This document shows, piece by piece, positions 53,746 through 62,200 of a DNA stretch of 64,000 nucleotides (position 1 is its first letter; the number at the start of each line of letters is the position of its first letter). A model generated the notes under the pieces. It worked only from the letters and a program-made list of their open reading frames with translations, was not told where the DNA came from and did no database searches. Position numbers and translations under genes: made by a program. Origin of the DNA: Thiovibrio sp964588325 (lineage in GTDB: Bacteria > Desulfobacterota > Desulfobulbia > Desulfobulbales > Desulfurivibrionaceae); NCBI GenBank assembly GCA_964588325.1, contig CAZPOR010000012.1, positions 1-64,000 on the forward strand, written 5' to 3'.

Positions 53746-55137
53746 TTACCGGTCACGTATTGCCCCTGGCGCAAGGTCGAAATTGTTCGCGGGACTGCGT
53801 ATCGCTTCCGGCGTGGATGCGCCGGGCGGCGGAAGGTTCGGCAATCCTGCCCCTGGCGTTCCGGTTTGCGGCGTATCCGCCGTTGCTGCGGGTGGCGTTC
53901 CGGTTTTCAGCCCCTTGGAGCCGGTAAAGGTCATGTCGAACTCCGTTTTGAGAATTTGGACGCGATTGTTGAATAGGTCGGCAACAATGAGCCGTCCTTT
54001 CCGGTCGACCGTGATGGAGTTCGGAAAGTTGAACCAGAGCGGGCCGCTGCCGCGTCCACCGAACTCGTAGAGATACTTCCCCGCCAAGTCGTAGGCCAGG
54101 ATGGTGTGCCGCATGTAATCAACGATGTAAATAATCTTGCGGCCTTCGTTGATGGCAATCCCTCGCGGCCGGCTCATTTTTCCGGTGGAGCCTCCCTTTT
54201 CGCCGAAACTGAACAGGAATTCTTCATTGATCGCGTATACATAGACCTTGCTGGTTTCTTCACTGAGGAAGAAAAGATGCCCGTCGCTGTCCGTCATGAT
54301 GTCGGTGATTATGATCGGTTCCGATGCGGGGCCTCCTGATGACTCCGCTGCGCGGGTTCGAGCCTTTGGGCGAAGTTCCGGCGGCAGGTCCAGGAGGGCG
54401 GTTTCGGGGGGGAGTTCCGGCGGAGATGGCGCCTCGATGCCTTCTTTTTCGTCCGGTGAATCCGTTTCCGCAGTTTTCCGGACGATCTTCCGGAGAATTT
54501 TGTCTTTGGGCTTGAGCCAACGGAGAAAATTACCGTCCCTGTCAAGGACCAGGACGCCGCGAATATTGTTGTCGATCAAATAGATGTTGCCCGTCTTTCC
54601 CAACACGCCGCGAAATGGGGAAAAATTTTCAGCTTCCGGAATAGTGTCGAAAACGATCTCCTTGACCTGAAAAAAGGCGCCGTTCAGAATGGTAAGCCGC
54701 GGCGGGTGGTCGGCCGACTTCCCCTGGCAGACAAAGATATTCCCCTCCCTGGTGTCGAAAAAAACACTTTGCGGAGAATCAATGCCTCGTCCGGCGCCGA
54801 GGAAAAGGTGGGGGATGAAGTCGTTGTCATAAATGATAAAGCCCATTTTTCCGCCATTGATGACGTATATTTCTTCCTGTTCCGGATCAAAGGCAACGGT
54901 GGACGGAAAACGTAATGGTTTTCCCTGGTTGTCGTCGCTGAGGATGGTCACCACGCTCATCGGTTGTTGAACGGGAGCCGCCGCCGGCTCCTCTGCCCGG
55001 CAGCGGCCGGAAGTGGCGGCAATGCAGAGGAGGCAGAATGCGAGGCAAAAACAGTGGCGTGCACAGCGTACTGCCGCCCCTGCTGGGCGCGGAGATCTTG
55101 CGTGGGCGGTTATCGTGCGGAGGAAAAAGTGTGCCAT
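53746..55137 (-). CDS. secreted NHL-repeat (beta-propeller) protein
   Basis: A 463-residue protein with a signal peptide (core CLAFCLLCIAA) and about six NHL-type repeats, for example PRGIAINEGRKIIYIVDYMRH and FPNSITVDRKGRLIVADLFNNR. A proline-rich linker interrupts the propeller (residues about 220-260) and the tail is low complexity. NHL-propeller genes are neighbours of omcS-type cytochrome genes in Geobacter as I recall. It may help cytochrome export or assembly. Sixteen bases downstream of the decahaem gene. Confidence 0.82.
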   Translation of the reverse strand: MAHFFLRTITAHARSPRPAGAAVRCARHCFCLAFCLLCIAATSGRCRAEEPAAAPVQQPMSVVTILSDDNQGKPLRFPSTVAFDPEQEEIYVINGGKMGFIIYDNDFIPHLFLGAGRGIDSPQSVFFDTREGNIFVCQGKSADHPPRLTILNGAFFQVKEIVFDTIPEAENFSPFRGVLGKTGNIYLIDNNIRGVLVLDRDGNFLRWLKPKDKILRKIVRKTAETDSPDEKEGIEAPSPPELPPETALLDLPPELRPKARTRAAESSGGPASEPIIITDIMTDSDGHLFFLSEETSKVYVYAINEEFLFSFGEKGGSTGKMSRPRGIAINEGRKIIYIVDYMRHTILAYDLAGKYLYEFGGRGSGPLWFNFPNSITVDRKGRLIVADLFNNRVQILKTEFDMTFTGSKGLKTGTPPAATADTPQTGTPGAGLPNLPPPGASTPEAIRSPANNFDLAPGAIRDR

Positions 55138-55153
55138 GAATGAGTTTGCCTTA

Positions 55154-56353
55154 TTAATAATGGCATTGACTGCAGATATGGCCGCCCAGAATGTCGCCGA
55201 TCAGCAGAAACTTAAAATCAGAGCCGTGGGGGTTGTGGCAACTGGTGCAGGTGAATGAGCGTTCCGGCCTGCGAGGATCTTTTGCGCCCGAAACCGGGTG
55301 CCCTCCCACCGGGTGTCCCCTGGTGACCCCCTTCAGGGTTGTGTGGCATCCCGTGCAAAGATCGTTGATCGGTTTGTAGAGCTGGAAAGCATTGTTGGTG
55401 GCATGGGGATCATGGCAGGCGATGCAACCGATGCCGTTTAAGATTCCGTGCACATAGTAGACGGGCTTTTTGCCGTTGACCAAGCTCTTTTTGTCTGTAT
55501 GACAGGCGACACAAAGTTCGTCTTTGCCGGCAGCCCAAAGCTGGAATCGCTCGATGTCGCCATGGGGATTATGGCAAACCGTGCAATCCCCAGTGCCGAC
55601 CGGGCCGTGAATGTGGCTCTTTTGGAGCCAGGATTTTTTGTTGACGTGGCATCGGAAGCAGAGGTTTTCCGATTTTCCTCCGGGGATGGTGATTTTTAAA
55701 AGGGAGCCCGGTTCCTTATGGCAGGCAAGGCATTGTTTGTTGACGGCCGGCCCGTGTTGCCATGGAGTTTTTCCCAGAATGTTTTTGTGACAGGAGAAGC
55801 AGAGGGCCTGTGACTCGCCGCTGAGGTTTTCCGAGAGTTTTATTTTTTTTGGGTCGTGGCATTGGGTACAGCTCTCGGGCAGGACTTCATTGCGGTGGAA
55901 AAGATAGGCGTCCTTGTCGTTGGGGTTGAAAGTCGACAGAGAACGCAAGGGTTTGTAGGTGATGGAAATATTTTTTCCGGAAGAGAGAAGCTCGAAGGAG
56001 TTTTTGCCGGGCTTGAGCGGTACGTTGAAATGGAGGTAATGGGCGCCCTGGGCGGCCCATATGCCGAGCGGTGCGTACAGAATGTCGCCGCTCCTGACTC
56101 GGATCTGGCTGAGGCCTTTGTCATCTTTCTGCCGGGCAATAATGGATATCGACGGAATTTTGGCATGAATGACGGCTTTTGCCGGCGGGTAGAGTATATC
56201 GGGTTCTTCAGCCCAGGAGACCGCTGGGAAAAGGAACGAGGCAAGCACGAGGAGCAGCATGGCGCGCACTGTCCTGTCCTTTCGGGGCAACCGATTGTCC
56301 GATGCGTGTTCCGGAGGATTTTTCATCTTCATCCCGTATTGTGTTGAGTGCAT
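55154..56353 (-). CDS. decahaem cytochrome c with N-terminal Ig-like domain
   Basis: A 399-residue secreted cytochrome: signal peptide (LLLVLASFLFPAVSWA), ~85-residue beta domain, then ten CxxCH motifs (CTQCH, CFSCH, CLACH, CFRCH, CTVCH, CVACH, CIACH, CTGCH, CTSCH, CSQCH) in the doubled-CxxCH style with recurring HGP..G.C..CHNPHG. The last haem motif ends the protein. The plan is the same as the larger cytochrome at 62201. Start could also be the internal ATG at 56326; the signal is unaffected. Confidence 0.88.
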   Translation of the reverse strand: MHSTQYGMKMKNPPEHASDNRLPRKDRTVRAMLLLVLASFLFPAVSWAEEPDILYPPAKAVIHAKIPSISIIARQKDDKGLSQIRVRSGDILYAPLGIWAAQGAHYLHFNVPLKPGKNSFELLSSGKNISITYKPLRSLSTFNPNDKDAYLFHRNEVLPESCTQCHDPKKIKLSENLSGESQALCFSCHKNILGKTPWQHGPAVNKQCLACHKEPGSLLKITIPGGKSENLCFRCHVNKKSWLQKSHIHGPVGTGDCTVCHNPHGDIERFQLWAAGKDELCVACHTDKKSLVNGKKPVYYVHGILNGIGCIACHDPHATNNAFQLYKPINDLCTGCHTTLKGVTRGHPVGGHPVSGAKDPRRPERSFTCTSCHNPHGSDFKFLLIGDILGGHICSQCHY

Positions 56354-56380
56354 GTGGCTGGCGGTTGAACTTCCACGGTA

Positions 56381-57412
56381 TCACTCTTCAGCGTGTGCCT
56401 GCCTGCTGAGCAATTCATAGGCCTTGCGAAATTCCTGGGAGGCCTTTTCGTGGTCGGCTTTTTTGGCATAGAATGTGCCAAGGATATAATGCAAATGGTG
56501 ACTGCGGTTGTTGCGAAAAACCATGGGCTGCAGGTCGGCGATAGCTTGGGCAACCTCTCCCTTTTCCGCCCGTATTTGCGCATTGCAGATTTCGCCCTCT
56601 AGAGAGCCGGGGTTCAGAGCCAAACCAGCGTCGATGGCGGTTTGCGCTTCCGCGAGTTTGCCGAGCTCAACAAGGACACAGCCTAATTGGATATGGGCGT
56701 CGGCAAGCTTCGGAGAGTTTTTGATGGCCAGGGCATATTCCCTGGCGGCGGCATCGGGCTGTCCTTTTTTGGCCAGGACACGCCCCATGTTCAGGTGGCG
56801 AGCGCCATCCTTCTCTTCCTTGCTGGTGTCGATCATGACCGGGTGGAGTTCGGCCTCGACTTGCGCCTGGTTTTTTTCGCCCAGCAGAATCTCGATTTCT
56901 CCCTTGAGCCTGCCTACCATCTCCTGGCTGTAGCCAAACCCATTGACCACCTTGCCCCCCTTGTCAACGAGCATTACCGCAGGCATTACCAGGAGACCCA
57001 GATTGCGGTAAGCGCTTTGATCCGAATCCAGATAGGTCGGGGAGGAGATTCCCGAGGCGGCTATAACCTCTTTTATGATCTCTGCGGAGTCTCCCTGGGC
57101 GTTGACCACCAGCAAATCAACCTGTTTTTCCTTGAAAAAAGGGGCCAGTTGCTGGAGCTGGTTCAGCGCTTGGGTGGACCGCTGTTTTTTGGTGGGGAGA
57201 TCGGCGCCCCAGAAAGCGAGGACAGTAATGCGGCCTCCCGGTTTGCCCACGGTGATTTTTTTCCCGGAATCACTCTGCGAGATTGTCGTGACAGGCAGCA
57301 TGTCGCCGGGGTTGACCGACCGAAACGGGAAGGACTCTGCGGCCCCAGTGCTGAAAACGAAATAGAATGTTGCGAGAAAACAGCAAATGGCGGTATGGGA
57401 ACGGACGTTCAA
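56381..57412 (-). CDS. secreted thioredoxin-fold + TPR protein
   Basis: A 343-residue protein with a signal peptide (AICCFLATFYFVFSTGAA), a redoxin/TlpA-like domain and C-terminal TPR repeats (about four). The thioredoxin domain lacks the CxxC pair (AFWGADLPTKK), so it is unlikely to do disulfide chemistry and may be a scaffold. The TTG at 57412 is chosen because AGAGG is seven bases upstream and the signal begins right there. First gene of the minus-strand cytochrome unit. Confidence 0.78.
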   Translation of the reverse strand: MNVRSHTAICCFLATFYFVFSTGAAESFPFRSVNPGDMLPVTTISQSDSGKKITVGKPGGRITVLAFWGADLPTKKQRSTQALNQLQQLAPFFKEKQVDLLVVNAQGDSAEIIKEVIAASGISSPTYLDSDQSAYRNLGLLVMPAVMLVDKGGKVVNGFGYSQEMVGRLKGEIEILLGEKNQAQVEAELHPVMIDTSKEEKDGARHLNMGRVLAKKGQPDAAAREYALAIKNSPKLADAHIQLGCVLVELGKLAEAQTAIDAGLALNPGSLEGEICNAQIRAEKGEVAQAIADLQPMVFRNNRSHHLHYILGTFYAKKADHEKASQEFRKAYELLSRQAHAEE

Positions 57413-57519
57413 TGGCGCACCTCTCTCCTTGTGTATGCGGAGCCGTGGCGGAATTCGGCCCGCATGCATTTAAATGCCGCGGAAAATCAAGCAATGAAGA
57501 AAAGAGGTGGAAGGCTCTA

Positions 57520-57538
57520 TGGCAATGGGGAATTGCCA
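57520..57538. promoter_or_regulatory. TGGCAAT-N5-ATTGCCA dyad
   Basis: A perfect 7-bp inverted repeat in the 518-bp divergent gap between the TPR gene and the NtrC-type regulator. The arms contain TGGCAA/TTGCCA like the sites near nrpR but the spacer differs. No gene is credible in this gap; a hairpin AGCCTTTT/GAAAAGGCT lies at 57826-57847. Confidence 0.4.
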
Positions 57539-57930
57539 TATAAGTCTCACTTTTATACTCCTCTTGATTCGAATGATCAACAACTTAATTGTGAAAAAGA
57601 TCCGAAAAAATTGGAGGATCTTTGCCCGCTCTGGAATCGCCGTCATGTGAGAGAGGCGACGGCATATCAGGTGGGAGTATCCTGCGCCAGAAGGAATGGA
57701 CCTGCCTGCAATGCAGGAGTGGTTGCAGTGCTTGCCCCAGGGGAGATGTGATCTGTGAATGGAGTTGCAGTGTCGCCGGGGGGGTGACCATGCGGTTCAC
57801 GTTGACCTGTTGCAAAAAGTGAGGTAGCCTTTTTTCGGGAAAAGGCTTTCTTGTGGTATTGTTTGTGTTGTTTGCCCGGTAACGAACCGGCCCAATGCCG
57901 GACGGTTACGGTTTCTGGAGGGGAATCCCG

Positions 57931-59280
57931 ATGAAGGTGTTGATAATTGATGACGATCAGGCGCTGTGCCGGTCGTTGCAGATTGCGCTTACTCTCAAGC
58001 GGCATGAAGTGCGTTGCTCTTTTTCGTCGGACGCGGGGGTGATTGAGGCGCAGACCTTTTCTCCGGATGTGGTTTTTCTTGATGTGAATCTTCCCGATCA
58101 CAGCGGGCTCAAAACCTTGCCGAGGCTGCTCGAAAGCCCTTGCCAGCCCACGGTTATCATCATGACGGGGGAATCCGACAATAATGCGGCGGTTGAGGCG
58201 ATGCGGAGCGGCGCCTTTGAATACCTGCGAAAGCCCTTGGATATGGACGAGATCCGCGCCATCGTGACACGGGTGGAGCGTCATCGTAGCTGGGTTGAGC
58301 CGGAGGGGAAAATTCCTGAAAAGGTTCTGTGCGACGGCTTTGGTTTTGACATGATCGGCGCCCACCCCAAAGTCGTTGCGCTGCATAAAAAAATAGGGCT
58401 GTTGTCCAGAACCAAGGTGATTGTTCTCGTTCAGGGGGAGTCCGGAACCGGCAAGGAATTGGCCGCCAGAATCTTGCATCAGGCGGGTTCGCCCGGTAAA
58501 CCGTTTGTTGCCGTCAATTGCTCCGCCGTGGTGCCGACGTTGCTGGAAAGCGAGTTTTTTGGCCACGAGAAAGGATCTTTTACCGGGGCTGACCGGTTGA
58601 AAATAGGAAAGCTTGAGTATGCCGATGGCGGTACGGTTTTTCTTGACGAGATCGGCGATATGGCCATGGATCTACAGGCCAAGCTGTTGCGGGTTTTGCA
58701 GGAGGAGGAGTTTGTCCGGGTCGGGGGGTTGGAGCCTATCCCGCTTACGGCGCGCATCGTGGCGGCTACCCATTGCGATTTGCGGCGGCTTGTCAGCGAA
58801 GGGCGGTTCCGGGAGGATCTTTTCTACCGTCTGAGTGTGTCTTCGCTTCAGATGCCTCCGTTGCGGGAGAGGCGATCTGATATTCCTCTGTTGGCCGAGG
58901 CGCTGCTTGGGAAAATAACAGCGAAATTCCAATGCTACAAGCCGACTCTCTCCGAGGAGGCCCTGCAAAAATTGCTGGCCTATGACTGGCCGGGCAATGT
59001 CCGGGAGTTGGAAAATGTTTTGACCCGCGCGGCTGTTTTGGCCGTCGATGCGGTGCTCACTGCCGAGGATTTGCAACTTGCTCCGGGCAAGGAAGGAGCT
59101 GCGGCGCAAGACTGCGGCGCCAAGCCGACCACTCTGGCTGAGGCGGAGAAGCGGCATGTCGAAAAAACCCTGGATAGCCTTCGGTGGAATATCACGAAGG
59201 TGGCCAAGCAGTTGGACATTTCCCCGACCACCCTCCGGAAAAAAATTGTCGATTATGAGTTGCTGAATCCCTTCGCCTGA
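57931..59280 (+). CDS. NtrC-family sigma-54 response regulator
   Basis: A 449-residue activator: receiver with D51 in VFLDVNLPD and K101 in LRKPLD; AAA+ domain with GESGTGKE (169-176), an intact GSFTGA sigma-54 contact loop and FLDEIGD; Fis-type HTH (ITKVAKQLDISPTTLRKKI). GGAGGGG precedes the ATG. It lies 183 bp before a consensus sigma-54 promoter for the cytochrome genes; the kinase at 49531 is the natural partner candidate. Confidence 0.94.
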   Translation: MKVLIIDDDQALCRSLQIALTLKRHEVRCSFSSDAGVIEAQTFSPDVVFLDVNLPDHSGLKTLPRLLESPCQPTVIIMTGESDNNAAVEAMRSGAFEYLRKPLDMDEIRAIVTRVERHRSWVEPEGKIPEKVLCDGFGFDMIGAHPKVVALHKKIGLLSRTKVIVLVQGESGTGKELAARILHQAGSPGKPFVAVNCSAVVPTLLESEFFGHEKGSFTGADRLKIGKLEYADGGTVFLDEIGDMAMDLQAKLLRVLQEEEFVRVGGLEPIPLTARIVAATHCDLRRLVSEGRFREDLFYRLSVSSLQMPPLRERRSDIPLLAEALLGKITAKFQCYKPTLSEEALQKLLAYDWPGNVRELENVLTRAAVLAVDAVLTAEDLQLAPGKEGAAAQDCGAKPTTLAEAEKRHVEKTLDSLRWNITKVAKQLDISPTTLRKKIVDYELLNPFA

Positions 59281-59283
59281 TCC

Positions 59284-59326
59284 GGTGACCAGTTTCTGAT
59301 TGTGCGCCCGACAGAAACTGGTCACC
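59284..59326. other. 15-bp stem-loop after the regulator gene
   Basis: GGTGACCAGTTTCTG and its perfect complement around a 13-base loop, directly after the regulator stop. No T-run follows, so it is either a factor-assisted terminator or a transcript-stabilising hairpin. Confidence 0.6.
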
Positions 59327-59462
59327 TGCCGCTTGTTTTCAGCGGCAAATTCGGTTTGTGCGGGAGCTGGAAAAAATAACTAGTTCCAGTATGTCCTCTT
59401 TTTGCTCGACCGGAATGGGTTTCGCCCGCCCGGCGGGTTTTCTTTTTTGGTGTGCCGTTCTG

Positions 59463-59478
59463 TGGCACGATACTTGCT
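59463..59478 (+). promoter_or_regulatory. sigma-54 promoter for the cytochrome genes
   Basis: TGGCAC-GATAC-TTGCT is a full match to the -24/-12 consensus with correct spacing. Predicted start near 59490, leaving a ~200-base leader before the first OmcS-like gene. Apart from this and the hairpin at 59284, the gap 59281-59691 holds nothing I can name. Confidence 0.85.
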
Positions 59479-59691
59479 TTTGTGTTTTTTGGATTCTGGG
59501 TCCGGTTGAGCGATTGCTCCCTGATTTTGCGATATTTGTTTTTAATTGACGACCAGTTGATAGTGGCATATCGTAACATGTGAAGAAGTTTTGTTGAGAA
59601 AATCTGAGAGTGGGGAAGGAGAGCAGGAAGGCGGAAGGGGGCGTATGGGCTGAGTGAGCTTATGAAATCGGGGAAAAACGGAGGGAGAACA

Positions 59692-60801
59692 ATGCGTTAC
59701 ACATCCAAGACAACGGGAAATATTTTCACCGTACGGAAGATGTCGGTTGCCATGGCGGCCGTGTTGCTCGGCGCGGTTTGTTTGTTGCCGAAAGGCGGCA
59801 ATGCCCAGGTAACTGGCCAATGCGTCAACTGTCACACCATGCATAACAGCCAGGGGGGGGCGAGCATGTCTGCTACGTCCACCGTTTACCGGTCCTTGAC
59901 CAAGGGCGACTGCGTGGGCTGCCACACCGGCGGGGCAACCGATTTGACGGACAATAATATCCCCAAGGTGAATCATACTGCCGCGCCCGCTGCGACCCTG
60001 GCCGGGGGCAGCTTCTTCTGGGCGCAGACCGTGGATGCCAAGGGGCATAATGTGAAGGGGGTCTCGGGCGTGGATGGTGTGCTGGGCAATACCCCGCCGG
60101 GAGGGGCGCCTTTGGGGTCGCAGTTGACCTGTGCCGGCACCACCGGCTGTCATGGCGACAGAGCCCAAGGGGATGAATATGCGGCGCTCAGCGGCTCGCA
60201 TCATGCGCCGCCACAGAATTCCGGAGGCGTCGCCGGTGCTGTTGACGGATCAAGTCTGGTCAATAGCTACCGCTTTCTCAATGGCACGAAGGGGATTGAG
60301 GCCGCTGACTGGGAAAAGACGGTCTCCGCTGCTTCCCATAACCAATATTACGGGGTGGCGCGAACCACTGATGCTGCCGTTGCCGGAACCATCAGCGCCC
60401 TGTGCGGGCAATGCCATGGCGCTTTCCACGCTTCAAGCGCTGCGCATGCCGCAAATGATGTCGGAATCAGTTATTCTAACAACATGACCTCCCCGTGGGT
60501 GCGTCATCCAACCGATTTTGACATGTTTACCGTGAAGGCGAAAGAATACGGTGATTACGGAGGAAACGGAGTCAATGCCTATGTGCCTCAGGCGCCGGTG
60601 GCAAGCAATAGCATCGCTGCAGTGAAATCCACGGTACTGCAGACTGCAGGCGACGCCATCGTCACCTGCATCTCCTGTCACCGGGCCCATGGCAGCGATC
60701 AGGCCGACCTGTTGCGCTGGGATTATACTGCCATGAATGCCCATGCCAGCGCGGGTGGCAATGTCGGCTGCTTTGCATGCCATACCACCAAGGATACTTG
60801 A
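59692..60801 (+). CDS. OmcS-like six-haem extracellular cytochrome, copy 1
   Basis: A 369-residue secreted cytochrome (signal core VAMAAVLLGAVCLL). Haem motifs in order: CVNCHTMHNS, CVGCH, a CX5CH (CAGTTGCHG), CGQCH, CISCHRAHG, CFACH. The order and spacers, including TMHNSQGG at the first haem, GHN between haems 2 and 3, RHP after haem 4 and CISCHRAH..D.LRW at haem 5, closely follow Geobacter OmcS, whose units stack into micrometre-long conductive filaments. GGGAG precedes the ATG. A strong terminator follows the gene. Confidence 0.82.
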   Translation: MRYTSKTTGNIFTVRKMSVAMAAVLLGAVCLLPKGGNAQVTGQCVNCHTMHNSQGGASMSATSTVYRSLTKGDCVGCHTGGATDLTDNNIPKVNHTAAPAATLAGGSFFWAQTVDAKGHNVKGVSGVDGVLGNTPPGGAPLGSQLTCAGTTGCHGDRAQGDEYAALSGSHHAPPQNSGGVAGAVDGSSLVNSYRFLNGTKGIEAADWEKTVSAASHNQYYGVARTTDAAVAGTISALCGQCHGAFHASSAAHAANDVGISYSNNMTSPWVRHPTDFDMFTVKAKEYGDYGGNGVNAYVPQAPVASNSIAAVKSTVLQTAGDAIVTCISCHRAHGSDQADLLRWDYTAMNAHASAGGNVGCFACHTTKDT

Positions 60802-60843
60802 TCTGTAGCATAGCGAGTAAGCCATGGTGGCTGGGAAATGATG

Positions 60844-60890
60844 AACACCGCGCCGGTCAGTTGGCAATGTCCCGGCGCGGTGTTTTATTA
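60844..60890 (+). terminator. intrinsic terminator between the two OmcS-like genes
   Basis: AACACCGCGCCGG pairs with CCGGCGCGGTGTT (13 bp) and is followed by TTATTA. It should make the first cytochrome the most abundant product, with partial read-through to the next genes. Confidence 0.85.
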
Positions 60891-60997
60891 TGCCTCGGGG
60901 CGAGATTGAGAATATTTATTAAAGACAGCGGGTTAAGTGTAAAAGAACATGTGGGGCGTTGACTCGTAGTGCTAATTTTTCCCGGGGGGGGATTGAC

Positions 60998-62143
60998 GTG
61001 AGGCTGATCCGCCGAACTGGCCATGTCGTTTTTTCTTGCGCCCTGAGCGCCCTTCTTTTTTTAGCTATGCACACCCGGGCCGGCGCGAAAATTACCGGCG
61101 AGTGCGACAACTGCCACACCATGCACAACAGCCAGCAAGGCGCCAGCATGCAGTTCAACAATTCCGCCAAGGTGGAGCGAAACCTGCTGCGGGGAGACTG
61201 CCTCGGCTGTCATGGTCAGGCCACTGCCCAGAAGATCGTCAACATAAACGGCAGCCTGATTCCCCAGGTCATGCATTCCGATCCCAGCGGGGATCTTGCC
61301 GCGGGCAATTTCGGATATATTACCGGCATCAAGGGCACCGCCGCCAACAGCCATGGCCACAATGTCATTGCCCTGGGCGCGGAATTTAAAGAGACCCTGA
61401 TAACCAACCTGCCCGGCGGAATCAGGCAGTCCTTCCACGACGGGTATATCGTCAACGCCTCAAACCTGACGTGCGCCGGGGTAAACGGATGCCATGGCTA
61501 CAGATTGGCCAGCGGCTCACCGACCGATGTCGTCGCGCTCAAGGGCGCGCATCATAACAACGTGGATGGTCAACTGCTGGTGGCAGACACCGCGGCAAAC
61601 AGCTATCGCTTTCTTGTTGGTGTGAGAGGCTATGAAAACCAGACCGACAGATGGCAGAACGCGAGTCCTTCCAGCCACAACGAATATTACGGCGCCACCA
61701 CGCCCATGACTTTGGGCTGCAGCGCCACCAGTTGCCATGGCAGCAATGGCGTATCCCCGCCCAACCACACGATCAGCGGATTCTGCGGCACCTGCCACGG
61801 CAATTTTCACACCCTCTCGGCAGGCGCCAGCGACGGCATCGGCCCGGACATAACCTCGCCATTCATCCGGCACCCCAACGATATCGTGCTTCCGGCCTCC
61901 AGGGAATATCAGAACTACACCACCTACAGTGTTCAGGCGCCTATCGGCCGCACCACGGTACCGGCATCCGCCAGCAGCGTTGTGACCCCCGGCGCCGATG
62001 TGGTTACCTGTCTCTCCTGCCATATGGCCCATGCCAGCCCGTATCCGGACATGCTGCGCTGGGATTACAGCCAGATGAATGCGCACCAGAGCGGCGATGT
62101 AAACACGGGATGCTTTACCTGCCATACCGCCAAGGACAACTGA
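60998..62143 (+). CDS. OmcS-like extracellular cytochrome, copy 2
   Basis: A 381-residue paralogue of the preceding protein. Motifs: CDNCHTMHNS, CLGCH, CX5CH (CAGVNGCHG), an extra CX4CH (CSATSCHG), CGTCH, CLSCHMAHA, CFTCH; so six haems in the shared positions and possibly a seventh. SYRFL, SHNEYYG and IRHPND are shared with copy 1. GTG start at 60998 right before the signal (VVFSCALSALLFLAMHTRAGA), with a G-rich run upstream. Tandem OmcS-like pairs are also seen as omcS/omcT. Confidence 0.82.
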   Translation: MRLIRRTGHVVFSCALSALLFLAMHTRAGAKITGECDNCHTMHNSQQGASMQFNNSAKVERNLLRGDCLGCHGQATAQKIVNINGSLIPQVMHSDPSGDLAAGNFGYITGIKGTAANSHGHNVIALGAEFKETLITNLPGGIRQSFHDGYIVNASNLTCAGVNGCHGYRLASGSPTDVVALKGAHHNNVDGQLLVADTAANSYRFLVGVRGYENQTDRWQNASPSSHNEYYGATTPMTLGCSATSCHGSNGVSPPNHTISGFCGTCHGNFHTLSAGASDGIGPDITSPFIRHPNDIVLPASREYQNYTTYSVQAPIGRTTVPASASSVVTPGADVVTCLSCHMAHASPYPDMLRWDYSQMNAHQSGDVNTGCFTCHTAKDN

Positions 62144-62200
62144 TACTCGCGGCCACTGCGAGATGACTGGAATAAAAATAGTGCTGGGAGGAAAAAAAAA

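Noticed and set aside
57520..57538. Sigma-54 promoter for the minus-strand cytochrome unit
   Set aside because: GG and GC are 14 bases apart instead of 12, so it is listed only as a dyad.
59479..59691. GEMM (c-di-GMP/cGAMP) riboswitch before the OmcS-like gene
   Set aside because: Expected by analogy with Geobacter, but the conserved GGCAAACC and GGGACGCAAAGCC blocks are absent.
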